The position numbers and the translations under genes are program-made. From Paragordius varius (Eukaryota > Nematomorpha), in the NCBI GenBank assembly GCA_964247055.1, contig OZ176053.1:13950001-14014000 (forward strand): a stretch of 64,000 nt of DNA, given 5' to 3'. The notes beneath the pieces were generated by a model, which was not told the DNA's origin, did no database searches, and saw only the letters and a program-made list of their open reading frames with translations. Numbering within the stretch: position 1 is the stretch's first letter; each line of letters starts with the position of its first letter. Positions 50,401 through 63,016 of the stretch are shown piece by piece.

Positions 50401-53400
50401 CTCGAAAATATTTTAGGTGATGATGGAACTACCATAGGGCTACCCAAAAAAAATTATGGCGACATCACCTGATGAAATTTAAATTTTAGGTAGCCATTTT
50501 TATTTTTAAAATCGTATAAAATAAATTTTTTAAATATTTAAAAAATTCATAAAAATTACATTTATACTCCGATCTCTACAATATTTGGGGTGATGATGGA
50601 ACTACCATAGGGCTACCCAAAAAAAATTATGGTGACATCACCTGATCAATTTTAGATTTTAGGTAGCCATTTTTATTTTTAAAATCGTATAAAATAAATT
50701 TTTTAAATATTTAAAAAATTCAAAAAAATTACATTTATACTCCGATCTCGACAATATTTGGGGTGATGATGGAATTACCATAGGGCTACCCAAAAAAAAT
50801 TATGGTGACATCACCTGATCAAATTTGGATTTTAGGTAGCCATTTTTATTTCTAAAATCGAAAATAAATTTTTTAAATATTTAAAAAATTCATAAAAATT
50901 ACATTTATACTCCGATCTCGAAAATATTTTAGGTGATGATGGAACTACCATAGGGCTACCCAAAAAAAATTATGGCGACATCACCTGATGAAATTTAAAT
51001 TTTAGGTAGCCATTTTTATTTTTAAAATCGTATAAAATAAATTTTTAAAATATTTAAAAAATTCATAAAAATTACATTTAAAGTCCGATCTCAAAAATAT
51101 TTGGGGTTATGATGGAACTACCATAGGGCTACCCAAAAAAAATTATGGTGACATCACCTGATCAAATTTGGATTTTAGGTAGCCATTTTTATTTTTAAAA
51201 TCGTATAAAATAAATTTTTTAAATATTTAAAAAATTCATAAAAATTACATTTATACTCCGATCTCGAAAATATTTGGGGTGATGATGGAACTACCATAGG
51301 GCTACCCAAAAAAAATTATGGTGACATCACCTGATCAAATTTGGATTTTAGGTAGCCATTTTTATTTTTAAAATCGTATAAAATAAATTTTTTAAATATT
51401 TAAAAAATTCATAAAAATTACATTTATAGTCCGATCCCCAAAATATTTGGGGTGATGATGGAACTACCATAGGGCTACCCAAAAAAAATTATGGTGACAT
51501 CACCTGATCAAATTTGGATTTTAGGTAGCCATTTTTATTTTTAAAATCATATAAAATAAATTTTTTAAATATTTAAAAAATTCATAAAAATTACATTTAT
51601 ACTCCGATCTCGAAAATATTTGGGATGATGATGGAACTACCATCGGGCTACCCAAAAAAAATTATGGTGACATCACCTGATCAAATTTGGATTTTAGGTA
51701 GCTATTTTTATTTTTAAAATCGTATAAAATAAATTTTTTAAATATTTAAAAATTTCATAAAAATTACATTTATACTCCGATCTCGACAATATTTGGGGTG
51801 ATGATGGAACTACCATAGGGCTACCCAAAAAAAATTATGGTGACATCACCTGATCAAATTTGGATTTTAGGTAGCCATTTTTATTTTTAAAATCGTATAA
51901 AATAAATTTTTTAAATATTAAAAAAATTCATAAAAATTACATTTATACTCCGATCTCGAAAATATCTTAGGTGATGATGGAACTACCATAGGGCTACCCA
52001 AAAAAAATTATGGCGACATCACCTGATGAAATTTAAATTTTAGGTAGCCATTTTTATTTTTAAAATCGTATAAAATAAATTTTTTAAATATTTAAAAACT
52101 TCATAAAAATTACATTTATAGTCCGATCCCCAAAATATTTGGTGATGATGGAACTACCATAGGGCTACCCAAAAAAAATTATGGCGATATCACCTGATCA
52201 AATTTGGATTTTAGGTAGCCATTTTTATTTTTAAAATCGTATAAAATAAATTTTTTAAATATTTAAAAAATTCAAAAAAATTACATTTATACTCCGATCT
52301 CGACAATATTTGGGGTGATGATGGAACTACCATAGGGCTACCCAAAAAAAATTATGGTGACATCACCTGATCAAATTCGGATTTTAGGTAGCCATTTTTA
52401 TTTTTAAAATCGTATAAAATAAATTTTTTAAATATTTAAAAAATTCATAAAAATTACATTTATACTCCGATCTCGAAAATATTTGGGGTGATGATGGAAC
52501 TACCATAGGGCTACCCAAAAAAAATTATGGTGACATCACCTGATCAAATTTGGATTTTAGGTAGCCATTTTTATTTTTAAAATCGTATAAAATAAATTTT
52601 TTAAATATTTAAAAAATTCATAAAAATTATATTTATACTCCGATCTCGAAAATATTTGGGGTGATGATGGAACTACCATAGGGCTACCCAAAAAAAATTA
52701 TGGTGACATAACCTGATCAAATTTGGATTTTAGGTAGCCATTTTTATTTTTAAAATCGTATAAAATAAATTTTTTAAATATTTAAAAAATTCATAAAAAT
52801 TACATTTATACTCCGATCTCGAAAATATTTGGGGTAATGATGGAACTACCATAGGGCTACCCAAAAAAAATTATGGCGACATCACCTGATGAAATTTAAA
52901 TTTTAGGTAGCCATTTTTATTTTTAAAATCGTATAAAATAAATTTTTTAAATATTTAAAAAATTCATAAAAATTACATTTAAAGTCCGATCTCAAAAATA
53001 TTTGGGGTTATGATGGAACAACCATAGGGCTACCCAAAAAAAATTATGGTGACATCACCTGATCAAATTTGGATTTTAGGTAGCCATTTTTATTTTTAAA
53101 ATCGTATAAAATAAATTTTTAAATATTTAAAAAGATCATAAAAATTACATTTATACTCCGATCTCGAAAATATTTTAGGTGATGATGGAACTACCATAGG
53201 GCTACCCAAAAAAAAATATGGCGACATCACCTGATGAAATTTAAATTTTAGGTAGCCATTTTTATTTTTAAAATCGTATAAAATAAATTTTTTAAATATT
53301 TAAAAAATTCATAAAAATTACATTTAAAGTCCGATCTCAAAAATATTTGGGGTTATGATGGAACTACCATAGGGCTACCCAAAAAAAATTATGGTGACAT

Positions 53401-54596
53401 CACCTGATCAAATTTGGATTTTAGGTAGCCATTTTTATTTTTAAAATCGTATAAAATAAATTTTTTAAATATTTAAAAAATTCATAAAAATTACATTTAT
53501 ACTCCGATCTCGAAAATATTTGAGGTGATGATGGAACTACCATAGGGCTACCCAAAAAAATTATGGCGACATCACCTGATGAAATTTAAATTTTAGGTAG
53601 CCATTTTTATTTTTAAAATCGTATAAAATAAATTTTTTAAATATTTAAAAACTTCATAAAAATTACATTTATAGTCCGATCCCCAAAATATTTGGGGTGA
53701 TGATGGAACTACCATAGGGCTACCCAAAAAAAATTATGGCGATATCACCTGATCAAATTTGGATTTTAGGTAGCCATTTTTATTTTTAAAATCGTATAAA
53801 ATAAATTTTTTAAATATTTAAAAAATTCATAAAAATTACATTTATACTCCGATCTCGACAATATTTGGGGTGATGATGGAACTACCATAGGGCTACCCAA
53901 AAAAAATTATGGCGACATCACCTGATGAAATTTAAATTTTAGGTAGCCATTTTTATTTTTAAAATCGTATAAAATAAATTTTTTAAATATTTAAAAAATT
54001 CATAAAAATTACATTTATACTCCGATCTCGAAAATATTTGGGGTGATGATGGAACTACCATAGGGCTACCCAAAAAAAATTATGGTGACATCACCTGATA
54101 AATTTGGATTTTAGGTAGCCATTTTTATTTTTAAAATCGTATAAAATAAATTTTTTAAATATTTAAAAACTTCATAAAAATTACATTTATAGTCCGATCC
54201 CCAAAATATTTGGGGTGATGATGGAACTACCATAGGGCTACCCAAAAAAAATTATGGCGACATCACCTGATCAAATTTGGATTATAGGTAGCCATTTTTA
54301 TTTTTAAAATCGTATAAAATAAATTTTTTAAATATTTAAAAAATTCATAAAAATTACTTTTATACTCCGATCTCGAAAATATTTGGGATGATGATGGAAC
54401 TACCATAGGGCTACCCAAAAAAAATTATGGTGACATCACCTGATCAAATTTGGATTTTAGGTAGCCATTTTTATTTTTAAAATCGTATAAAATAAATTTT
54501 TTAAATATTTAAAAAATTCATAAAAATTACACTTATACTCCGATCTCTACAATATTTGGGGTGATGATGGAACTACCATAGGGCTACCCAAAAAAA
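44403..54596. repeat. Long-range duplicate of 1-10019
   Basis: This ~10.2 kb is a near-exact copy of 1-10019. The offset is 44402 up to the monomer at 46132. The copy then has one additional 175-bp monomer (46305-46479), and from 46480 on the offset is 44577. I checked the offset at markers CTACCCG, GATTATAGG (49792), CATCGGG (51641), GAACAACC (53018) and TTTGAGG (53518); each matches. A difference seen is AAAAAGATCATAAA near 53131 against AAAAAATTCATAAA. Monomer order is as described for 1-10019. Copy 1 is cut by the window edge, so the duplication may be longer. Confidence 0.94.
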
Positions 54597-54768
54597 ATTA
54601 TGGTGACATCACCTGATCAAATTTAGATTTTAGGTAGCCATTTTTATTTTTAAAATCGTATAAAATAAATTTTTTAAATATTTAAAAAATTCAAAAAATT
54701 ACAGTTATACTCCCATCTCGACAATATTTGGGGTGATGATGGAACTACCATAGGGCTACCCAAAAAAA
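54597..54768. repeat. Hybrid monomer at long-range junction
   Basis: The left part has CAAATTTAGATTTTAGG like the monomer at 10020; the right part has TTCAAAAAATTACAG and CTCCCATCTCG like that at 29290. To the left the sequence follows 1-10019; to the right it follows 29.5 kb. In terms of the left copy, about 19.3 kb is skipped. The switch point lies in the conserved middle and cannot be fixed more exactly. Confidence 0.87.
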
Positions 54769-55628
54769 ATTATGGTGACATCACCTGATCAAATTTGGAT
54801 TTTAGGTAGCCATTTTTATTTTTAAAATCGTATAAAATAAATTTTTTAAATATTTAAAAAATTCAAAAAATTACATTTATACTCCGATCTCGACAATATT
54901 TGGGGTGATGATGGAATTACCATAGGGCTACTCAAAAAAAATTATGGTGACATCACCTGATCAAATCTGGATTTTAGGTAGCCATTTTTATTTTTAAAAT
55001 CGTATAAAATAAATTTTTTAAATATTTAAAAAATTCAAAAAATTACATTTATACTCCGATCTCGAAAATATTTGGGGTGATGATGGAATTACCATAGGGC
55101 TACCCAAAAAAAATTATGGCGACATCACCTGATCAAATCTGGATTTTAGGTAGCCATTTTTATTTTTAAAATCGTATAAAATAAATTTTTTAAATATTTA
55201 AAAAATTCATAAAAATTACATTTATACTCCGATCTCGAAAATTTTTGGGGTGATGATGGAACTACCATAGGCTACCCAAAAAAATTATGGTGACATCACC
55301 TGATCAAATTTGGATTTTAGGTAGCCATTTTTATTTTTAAAATCGTATAAAATAAATTTTTTAAATATTTAAAAAATTCATAAAAATTATATTTATACTC
55401 CGATCTCGAAAATATTTGGGGTGATGATGGAACTACCATAGGGCTACCCAAAAAAAATTATGGCGACATCACCTGATTAAATTTGGATTTTAGTTAGCCA
55501 TTTTTATTTTTAAAATCGTATAAAATAAATTTTTTAAATATTTAAAAAATTCAAAAAATTACAGTTATACTCCCATCTCGACAATATTTGGGGTGATGAT
55601 GGAACTACCATAGGGCTACCCAAAAAAA
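54769..55628. repeat. Five-monomer unit, 860 bp, copy 1
   Basis: Starts 54769, 54941, 55113, 55284, 55457. Types: TTCAAAAAATTAC ending GGCTACTC; CAAATCTGG; CAAATCTGG with AAATTTTTGGGG ending CATAGGCTACCC; reference with TTATATTTAT; GATTAAATT + TTAGTTAGCC + TTACAG/CTCCCATC. TTACAG at 54700 and 55560 is 860 bp apart. Monomer 55457 combines a family A GATTAA start with the 29290 right part. Confidence 0.87.
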
Positions 55629-56143
55629 ATTATGGTGACATCACCTGATCAAATTTGGATTTTAGGTAGCCATTTTTATTTTTAAAATCGTATAAAATAA
55701 ATTTTTTAAATATTTAAAAAATTCAAAAAATTACATTTATACTCCGATCTCGACAATATTTGGGGTGATGATGGAATTACCATAGGGCTACTCAAAAAAA
55801 ATTATGGTGACATCACCTGATCAAATCTGGATTTTAGGTAGCCATTTTTATTTTTAAAATCGTATAAAATAAATTTTTTAAATATTTAAAAAATTCAAAA
55901 AATTACATTTATACTCCGATCTCGAAAATATTTGGGGTGATGATGGAATTACCATAGGGCTACCCAAAAAAAATTATGGCGACATCACCTGATCAAATCT
56001 GGATTTTAGGTAGCCATTTTTATTTTTAAAATCGTATAAAATAAATTTTTTAAATATTTAAAAAATTCATAAAAATTACATTTATACTCCGATCTCGAAA
56101 ATTTTTGGGGTGATGATGGAACTACCATAGGCTACCCAAAAAA
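55629..56143. repeat. Five-monomer unit, copy 2 (three monomers before it rejoins 29977-like sequence)
   Basis: Starts 55629, 55801, 55973. These match 54769, 54941 and 55113 at +860, including GGCTACTC and AAATTTTTGGGG. The following monomer at 56144 has AAACTTTTTAAA and begins the run homologous to 29977. Confidence 0.87.
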
Positions 56144-59100
56144 ATTATGGTGACATCACCTGATCAAATTTGGATTTTAGGTAGCCATTTTTATTTTTAA
56201 AATCGTATAAAATAAACTTTTTAAATATTTAAAAAATTCATAAAAATTATATTTATACTCCGATCTCGAAAATATTTGGGGTGATGATGGAACTACCATA
56301 GAGCTACCCAAAAAAAATTATGGTGACATAACCTGATCAAATTTGGATTTTAGGTAGCCATTTTTATTTTTAAAATCGTATAAAATAAATTTTTTAAATA
56401 TTTAAAAACTTCATAAAAATTACATTTATACTCCGATCTCGAAAATATTTGGGGTGATGATGGAACTACCATAGGGCTACCCAAAAAAAATTATGGTGAC
56501 ATCACCTGATCAAATTTGGATTTTAGTTAGCCATTTTTATTTTTAAAATCGTATAAAATAAATTTTTTAAATATTTAAAAAATTCATAAAAATTACATTT
56601 ATACTCCGATCTCGAAAATATTTGGGGTGATGATGGAACTATCATAGGGCTACCCAAAAAAATTATAGTGACATCACCTGCTCAAATTTGGATTTTAGGT
56701 AGCCATTTTTATTTTTAAAATCGTATAAAATAAATTTTTTAAATATTTAAAAAATTCATAAAAATTATATTTATACTCCGATCTCGAAAATATTTGGGGT
56801 GATGATGGAACTACCATAGGGCTACCCAAAAAAAATTATGGTGACATAACCTGATCAAATTTGGATTTTAGGTAGCCATTTTTATTTTTCAAATCGTATA
56901 AAATAAATTTTTTAAATATATAAAAAATTCATAAAAATTACATTTATACTCCGATCTCGAAAATATTTGGGGTGATGATGGAACTACCATAGGGCTACCC
57001 AAAAAAAATTATGGTGACATCACCTGATCAAATTTGGATTTTAGGTAGCCATTTTTATTTTTAAAATCGTATAAAATAAATTTTTTAAATATTTAAAAAA
57101 TTCAGAAAAATTACATTTATACTCCGATCTCGACAATATTTGGGGTGATGATGGAATTACCATAGGGCTTCCCAAAAAAAATTATGGCGACATCACCTGA
57201 TCAAATTTGGATTTTAGTTAGCCATTTTTATTTTTAAAATCGTATAAAATAAATTTTTTAAATATTTAAAAAATTCAAAAAATTACATTTATACTCCGAT
57301 CTCGACAATATTTGGGGTGATGATGGAATTACCATAGGGCTACCCAAAAAAAATTATGGTGACATCTCCTGATCAAATTTGGATTTTAGGTAGCCATTTT
57401 TATTTTTAAAATCGTATAAAATAAATTTTTTAAATATTTAAAAAATTCAAAAAAATTACATTTATACTCCGATCTCGACAATATTTGGGGTGATGATGGA
57501 ATTACCATAGGGCTACCCAAAAAAAATTATGGTGACATCACCTGATCAAATCTGGATTTTAGGTAGCCATTTTTATTTTTAAAATCGTATAAAATAAATT
57601 TTTTAAATATTTAAAAAATTCAAAAAATTACATTTATACTCCGATCTCGAAAATATTTGGGGTGATGATGGAATTACCATAGGGCTACCCAAAAAAAATT
57701 ATGGCGACATCACGTGATCAAATCTGGATTTTAGGTAGCCATTTTTATTTTTAAAATCGTATAAAATAAATTTTTTAAATATTTAAAAAATTCATAAAAA
57801 TTACATTTATACTCCGATCTCGAAAATATTTGGGGTGATGATGGAACTACCATAGGCTACCCAAAAAAATTATGGTGACATCACCTGATCAAATTTGGAT
57901 TTTAGGTAGCCATTTTTATTTTTAAAATCGTATAAAATAAACTTTTTAAATATTTAAAAAATTCATAAAAATTATATTTATACTCCGATCTCGAAAATAT
58001 TTGGGGTGATGATGGAACTACCATAGAGCTACCCAAAAAAAATTATGGTGACATAACCTGATCAAATTTGGATTTTAGGTAGCCATTTTTATTTTTAAAA
58101 TCGTATAAAATAAATTTCTTAAATATTTAAAAAATTCAAAAATTACATTTATACTCCGATCTCGACAATATTTGGGGTGATGATGGAACTACCATAGGGC
58201 TACCCAAAAAAAATTATGGCGACATCACCTGATCAAATTTGGATTTTAGTTAGCCATTTTTATTTTTAAAATCGTATAAAATAAATTTTTTAAATATTTA
58301 AAAAATTCAAAAATCTACATTTATACTCCGATCTCGACAATATTTGGGGTGATGATGGAATTACCATAGGGCTACCCAAAAAAAATTATGGTGACATCAC
58401 CTGATCAAATCTGGATTTTAGGTAGCCATTTTTATTTTTAAAATCGTATAAAATAAACTTTTTAAATATTTAAAAAATTCATAAAAATTATATTTATACT
58501 CCGATCTCGAAAATATTTGGGGTGATGATGGAACTACCATAGAGCTACCCAAAAAAAATTATGGTGACATAACCTGATCAAATTTGGATTTTAGGTAGCC
58601 ATTTTTATTTTTAAAATCGTATAAAATAAATTTTTTAAATATTTAAAAACTTCATAAAAATTACATTTATACTCCGATCTCGAAAATATTTGGGGTGATG
58701 ATGGAACTACCATAGGGCTACCCAAAAAAAATTATGGTGACATCACCTGATCAAATTTGGATTTTAGTTAGCCATTTTTATTTTTAAAATCGTATAAAAT
58801 AAATTTTTTAAATATTTAAAAAATTCATAAAAATTACATTTATACTCCGATCTCGAAAATATTTGGGGTGATGATGGAACTATCATAGGGCTACCCAAAA
58901 AAATTATAGTGACATCACCTGCTCAAATTTGGATTTTAGGTAGCCATTTTTATTTTTAAAATCGTATAAAATAAATTTTTTAAATATTTAAAAAATTCAT
59001 AAAAATTATATTTATACTCCGATCTCGACAATATTTGGGGTGATGATGGAATTACCATAGGGCTACCCAAAAAAAATTATGGTGACATCACCTGATCAAA

Positions 59101-59418
59101 TCTGGATTTTAGGTAGCCATTTTTATTTTTAAAATCGTATAAAATAAATTTTTTAAATATTTAAAAAATTCAAAAAATTACATTTATACTCCGATCTCGA
59201 AAATATTTGGGGTGATGATGGAATTACCATAGGGCTACCCAAAAAAAATTATGGCGACATCACCTGATCAAATCTGGATTTTAGGTAGCCATTTTTATTT
59301 TTAAAATCGTATAAAATAAATTTTTTAAATATTTAAAAAATTCATAAAAATTACATTTATACTCCGATCTCGAAAATATTTGGGGTGATGATGGAACTAC
59401 CATAGGCTACCCAAAAAA
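56144..59418. repeat. Long-range duplicate of 29977-32906
   Basis: Starts 56144, 56317, 56490, 56662, 56835, 57008, 57181, 57353, 57526, 57698, 57869, 58042, 58213, 58385, 58558, 58731, 58903, 59076, 59248. The offset to the left copy is 26167, then 26170 after the left copy's 3-bp loss near 30618, then 26168 from 58213. Shared private marks: GACATCTCCTG (57361), CACGTGATC (57711), TTCAAAAATCTAC (58309). Monomers 58042 (TTTCTTAAAT + TTCAAAAATTAC) and 58903 (CTGCTCAAATT left, GAATTACC right) are hybrids; 59076 and 59248 repeat the CAAATCTGG pair of 57526/57698. Confidence 0.9.
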
Positions 59419-59590
59419 ATTATGGTGACATCACCTGATCAAATTTGGATTTTAGGTAGCCATTTTTATTTTTAAAATCGTATAAAATAAACTTTTTAAA
59501 GATTTAAAAAATTCATAAAAATTACATTTATACTCCGATCTCGACAATATTTGGGGTGATGATGGAACTACCATAGGGCTACCCAAAAAA
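59419..59590. repeat. Hybrid monomer, second junction
   Basis: The left part has AAACTTTTTAAA (plus a private AAAGATTTAAAA) as in 57869; the right part has CTCGACAAT and leads into an ATTATAATGAC monomer as in 33079. The offset to the left copy changes here from 26168 to 26340. Confidence 0.83.
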
Positions 59591-59929
59591 ATTATAATGA
59601 CATCACCTGATCAAATTTGGATTTTAAGTAGCCATTTTTATTTTTAATATCGTATAAAATAAATTTTTTAAATATTTAAAAAATTCATAAAATTTATACT
59701 CCGATCTCGACAATATTTGGGGTGATGATGGAACTACCATAGGGCTACCCAAAAAAATTATAATGACATCACCTGATCAAATTTGGATTTTAGGTAGCCA
59801 TTTTTATTTTTAAAATCGTATAAAATAAATTTTTTAAATATTTAAAAAATTCATAAAAATTACATTTATACTCCGATCTCGAAAATATTTGGGGTGATGA
59901 TGGAACTACCATAGGGCTACCCAAAAAAA
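59591..59929. repeat. 166-bp type and its neighbour
   Basis: Starts 59591 (TTAAGTAGCC, AATATCG, CATAAAATTTATAC) and 59757 (ATTATAATGAC). They match 33251-33589 at +26340 and 39760-40098 at +19831. Confidence 0.86.
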
Positions 59930-62900
59930 ATTATGGTGACATCACCTGATCAAATTTGGATTTTAGGTAGCCATTTTTATTTTTAAAATCGTATAAAATA
60001 AATTTTTTAAATAATTAAAAAATTCATAAATATTACATTTATAGTCCGATCCCAAAGTATTTGGGGTGATGATGGAACTACCATAGGGCTACCCAAAAAA
60101 ATTATAGTGACATCACCTGATCAAATTCGGATTTTAGGTAGCCATTTTTATTTTTAAAATCGTCTAAAATAAATTTTTTAAATATTTAAAAAATTCATAA
60201 AAATTACATTTATACTCCGATCTCGAAAATATTTGGGGTGATGATGGAACTACCATAGGGCTACCCAAAAAAATTATAATGACATCACCTGATCAAATTT
60301 GGATTTTAGGTAGCCATTTTTATTTTTAAAATCGTATAAAATAAATTTTTTAAATATTTAAAAAATTCATAAAAATTACATTTATACTCCGATCTCGAAA
60401 ATATTTGGGGTGATGATGGAACTACCATAGGGCTACCCAAAAAAATTATAATGACATCACCTGATCAAATTTGGATTTTAGGTAGCCATTTTTATTTTTA
60501 AAATCGTATAAAATAAATTTTTTAAATATTTAAAAAATTCATAAAAATTACATTTATACTCCGATCTCGAAAATATTTGGGGTGATGATGGAACTACCAT
60601 AGGGCTACCCAAAAAAAATTATGGTGACATCACCTGATCAAATTTGGATTTTAGGTAGCCATTTTTATTTTTAAAATCGTATAAAATAAATTTTTTAAAT
60701 ATTTAAAAAATTCATAAAAATTACATTTATACTCCGATCTCGAAAATATTTGGGGTGATGATGGAACTACCATAGGGCTACCCAAAAAAATTATGGTGAC
60801 ATCACCTGATCAAATTGGGATTTTAGTTAGCCATTTTTATTTTTAAAATCGTATAAAATAAATTTCTTAAATATTTAAAAAATTCATAAAAATTACATTT
60901 ATACTCCGATCTCGAAAATATTTGGGGTGATGATGGAACTACCATAGGGCTACCCAAAAAAAATTATGGTGACATCACCTGATCAAATTTGGATTTTAGG
61001 TAGCCATTTTTATTTTTAAAATCGTATAAAATAAATTTTTTAAATATTTAAAAAATTCATAAATATTACATTTATAGTCCGATCCCAAAGTATGGTGATG
61101 ATGGAACTACCATAGGGCTACCCAAAAAAAATTATGGTGACATAACCTGATCAAATTTGGATTTTAGGTAGCCATTTTTATTTTTAAAATCGTATAAAAT
61201 AAATTTTTTAAATATTTAAAAAATTCAAAAAAATTACATTTATACTCCGATCTCGACAATATTTGGGGTGATGATGGAATTACCATAAGGCTACCCAAAA
61301 AAAATTATGGTGACATCACCTGATCAAATTTGGATTTTAGGTAGCCATTTTTATTTTTAAAATCGTATAAAATAAATTTTTTAAATATTTAAAAAATTCA
61401 TAAAAATTACATTTATACTCCGATCTCGAAAATATCTTAGGTGATGATGGAACTACCATAGGGCTACCCAAAAAAAATTATGGCGACATCACCTGATGAA
61501 ATTTGGATTTTAGGTAGCCATTTTTATTTTTAAAATCGTATAAAATAAATTTTTTAAATAATTAAAAAATTCATAAATATTACATTTATAGTCCGATCCC
61601 AAAGTATTTGGGGTGATGATCGAACTACCATAGGGCTACCCAAAAAAATTATAGTGACATCACCTGATCAAATTCGGATTTTAGGTAGCCATTTTTATTT
61701 TTAAAATCGTCTAAAATAAATTTTTTAAATATTTAAAAAATTCATAAAAATTACATTTATACTCCGATCTCGAAAATATTTGGGGTGATGATGGAACTAC
61801 CATAGGGCTACCCAAAAAAAATTATGGTGACATCACCTGATCAAATTTGGATTTTAGGTAGCCATTTTTATTTTTAAAATCGTATAAAATAAATTTTTTA
61901 AATAATTAAAAAATTCATAAATATTACATTTATAGTCCGATCCCAAAGTATTTGGGGTGATGATGGAACTACCATAGGGCTACCCAAAAAAATTATAGTG
62001 ACATCACCTGATCAAATTCGGATTTTAGGTAGCCATTTTTATTTTTAAAATCGTCTAAAATAAATTTTTTAAATATTTAAAAAATTCATAAAAATTACAT
62101 TTATACTCCGATCTCGAAAATATTTGGGGTGATGATGGAACTACCATAGGGCTACCCAAAAAAATTATAATGACATCACCTGATCAAATTTGGATTTTAG
62201 GTAGCCATTTTTATTTTTAAAATCGTATAAAATAAATTTTTTAAATATTAAAAAATTCATAAAAATTACATTTATACTCCGATCTCGAAAATATTTGGGG
62301 TGATGATGGAACTATCATAGGGCTACCCAAAAAAATTATAGTGACATCACCTGCTCAAATTTGGATTTTAGGTAGCCATTTTTATTTTTAATATCGTATA
62401 AAATAAATTTTTTAAATATTTAAAAAATTCATAAAAATTACATTTATACTCCGATCTCGAAAATATTTGGGGTGATGATGGAACTACCATAGGGCTACCC
62501 AAAAAAATTATAATGACATCACCTGATCAAATTTGGATTTTAGGTAGCCATTTTTATTTTTAAAATCGTATAAAATAAATTTTTTAAATATTTAAAAAAT
62601 TCATAAAAATTACATTTATACTCCGATCTCGACAATATTTGGGGTGATGATGGAACTACCATAGGGCTACCCAAAAAAATTATAATGACATCACCTGATC
62701 AAATTTGGATTTTAAGTAGCCATTTTTATTTTTAATATCGTATAAAATAAATTTTTTAAATATTTAAAAAATTCATAAAATTTATACTCCGATCTCGACA
62801 ATATTTGGGGTGATGATGGAACTACCATAGGGCTACCCAAAAAAATTATAATGACATCACCTGATCAAATTTGGATTTTAGGTAGCCATTTTTATTTTTA

Positions 62901-63016
62901 AAATCGTATAAAATAAATTTTTTAAATATTTAAAAAATTCATAAAAATTACATTTATACTCCGATCTCGAAAATATTTGGGGTGATGATGGAACTACCAT
63001 AGGGCTACCCAAAAAA
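59930..63016. repeat. 18-monomer family B HOR, second complete copy, ~3087 bp
   Basis: Starts 59930, 60101, 60273, 60445, 60618, 60790, 60963, 61131, 61304, 61477, 61648, 61821, 61992, 62164, 62335, 62507, 62679, 62845. The order is the same as at 37015-40098. Differences include TTTTAGGTAGCC at 60101 where 37186 has TTTTAGGCAGCC, CTACCC at the end of 61821 instead of CTACGC, CATAAGGCT near 61286, and an unshortened CCTGATCAAATTTGG at 62507 where 39592 has CCTGATCTTGG. The first eight monomers lie at +19831 from 40099-41472. Confidence 0.92.
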
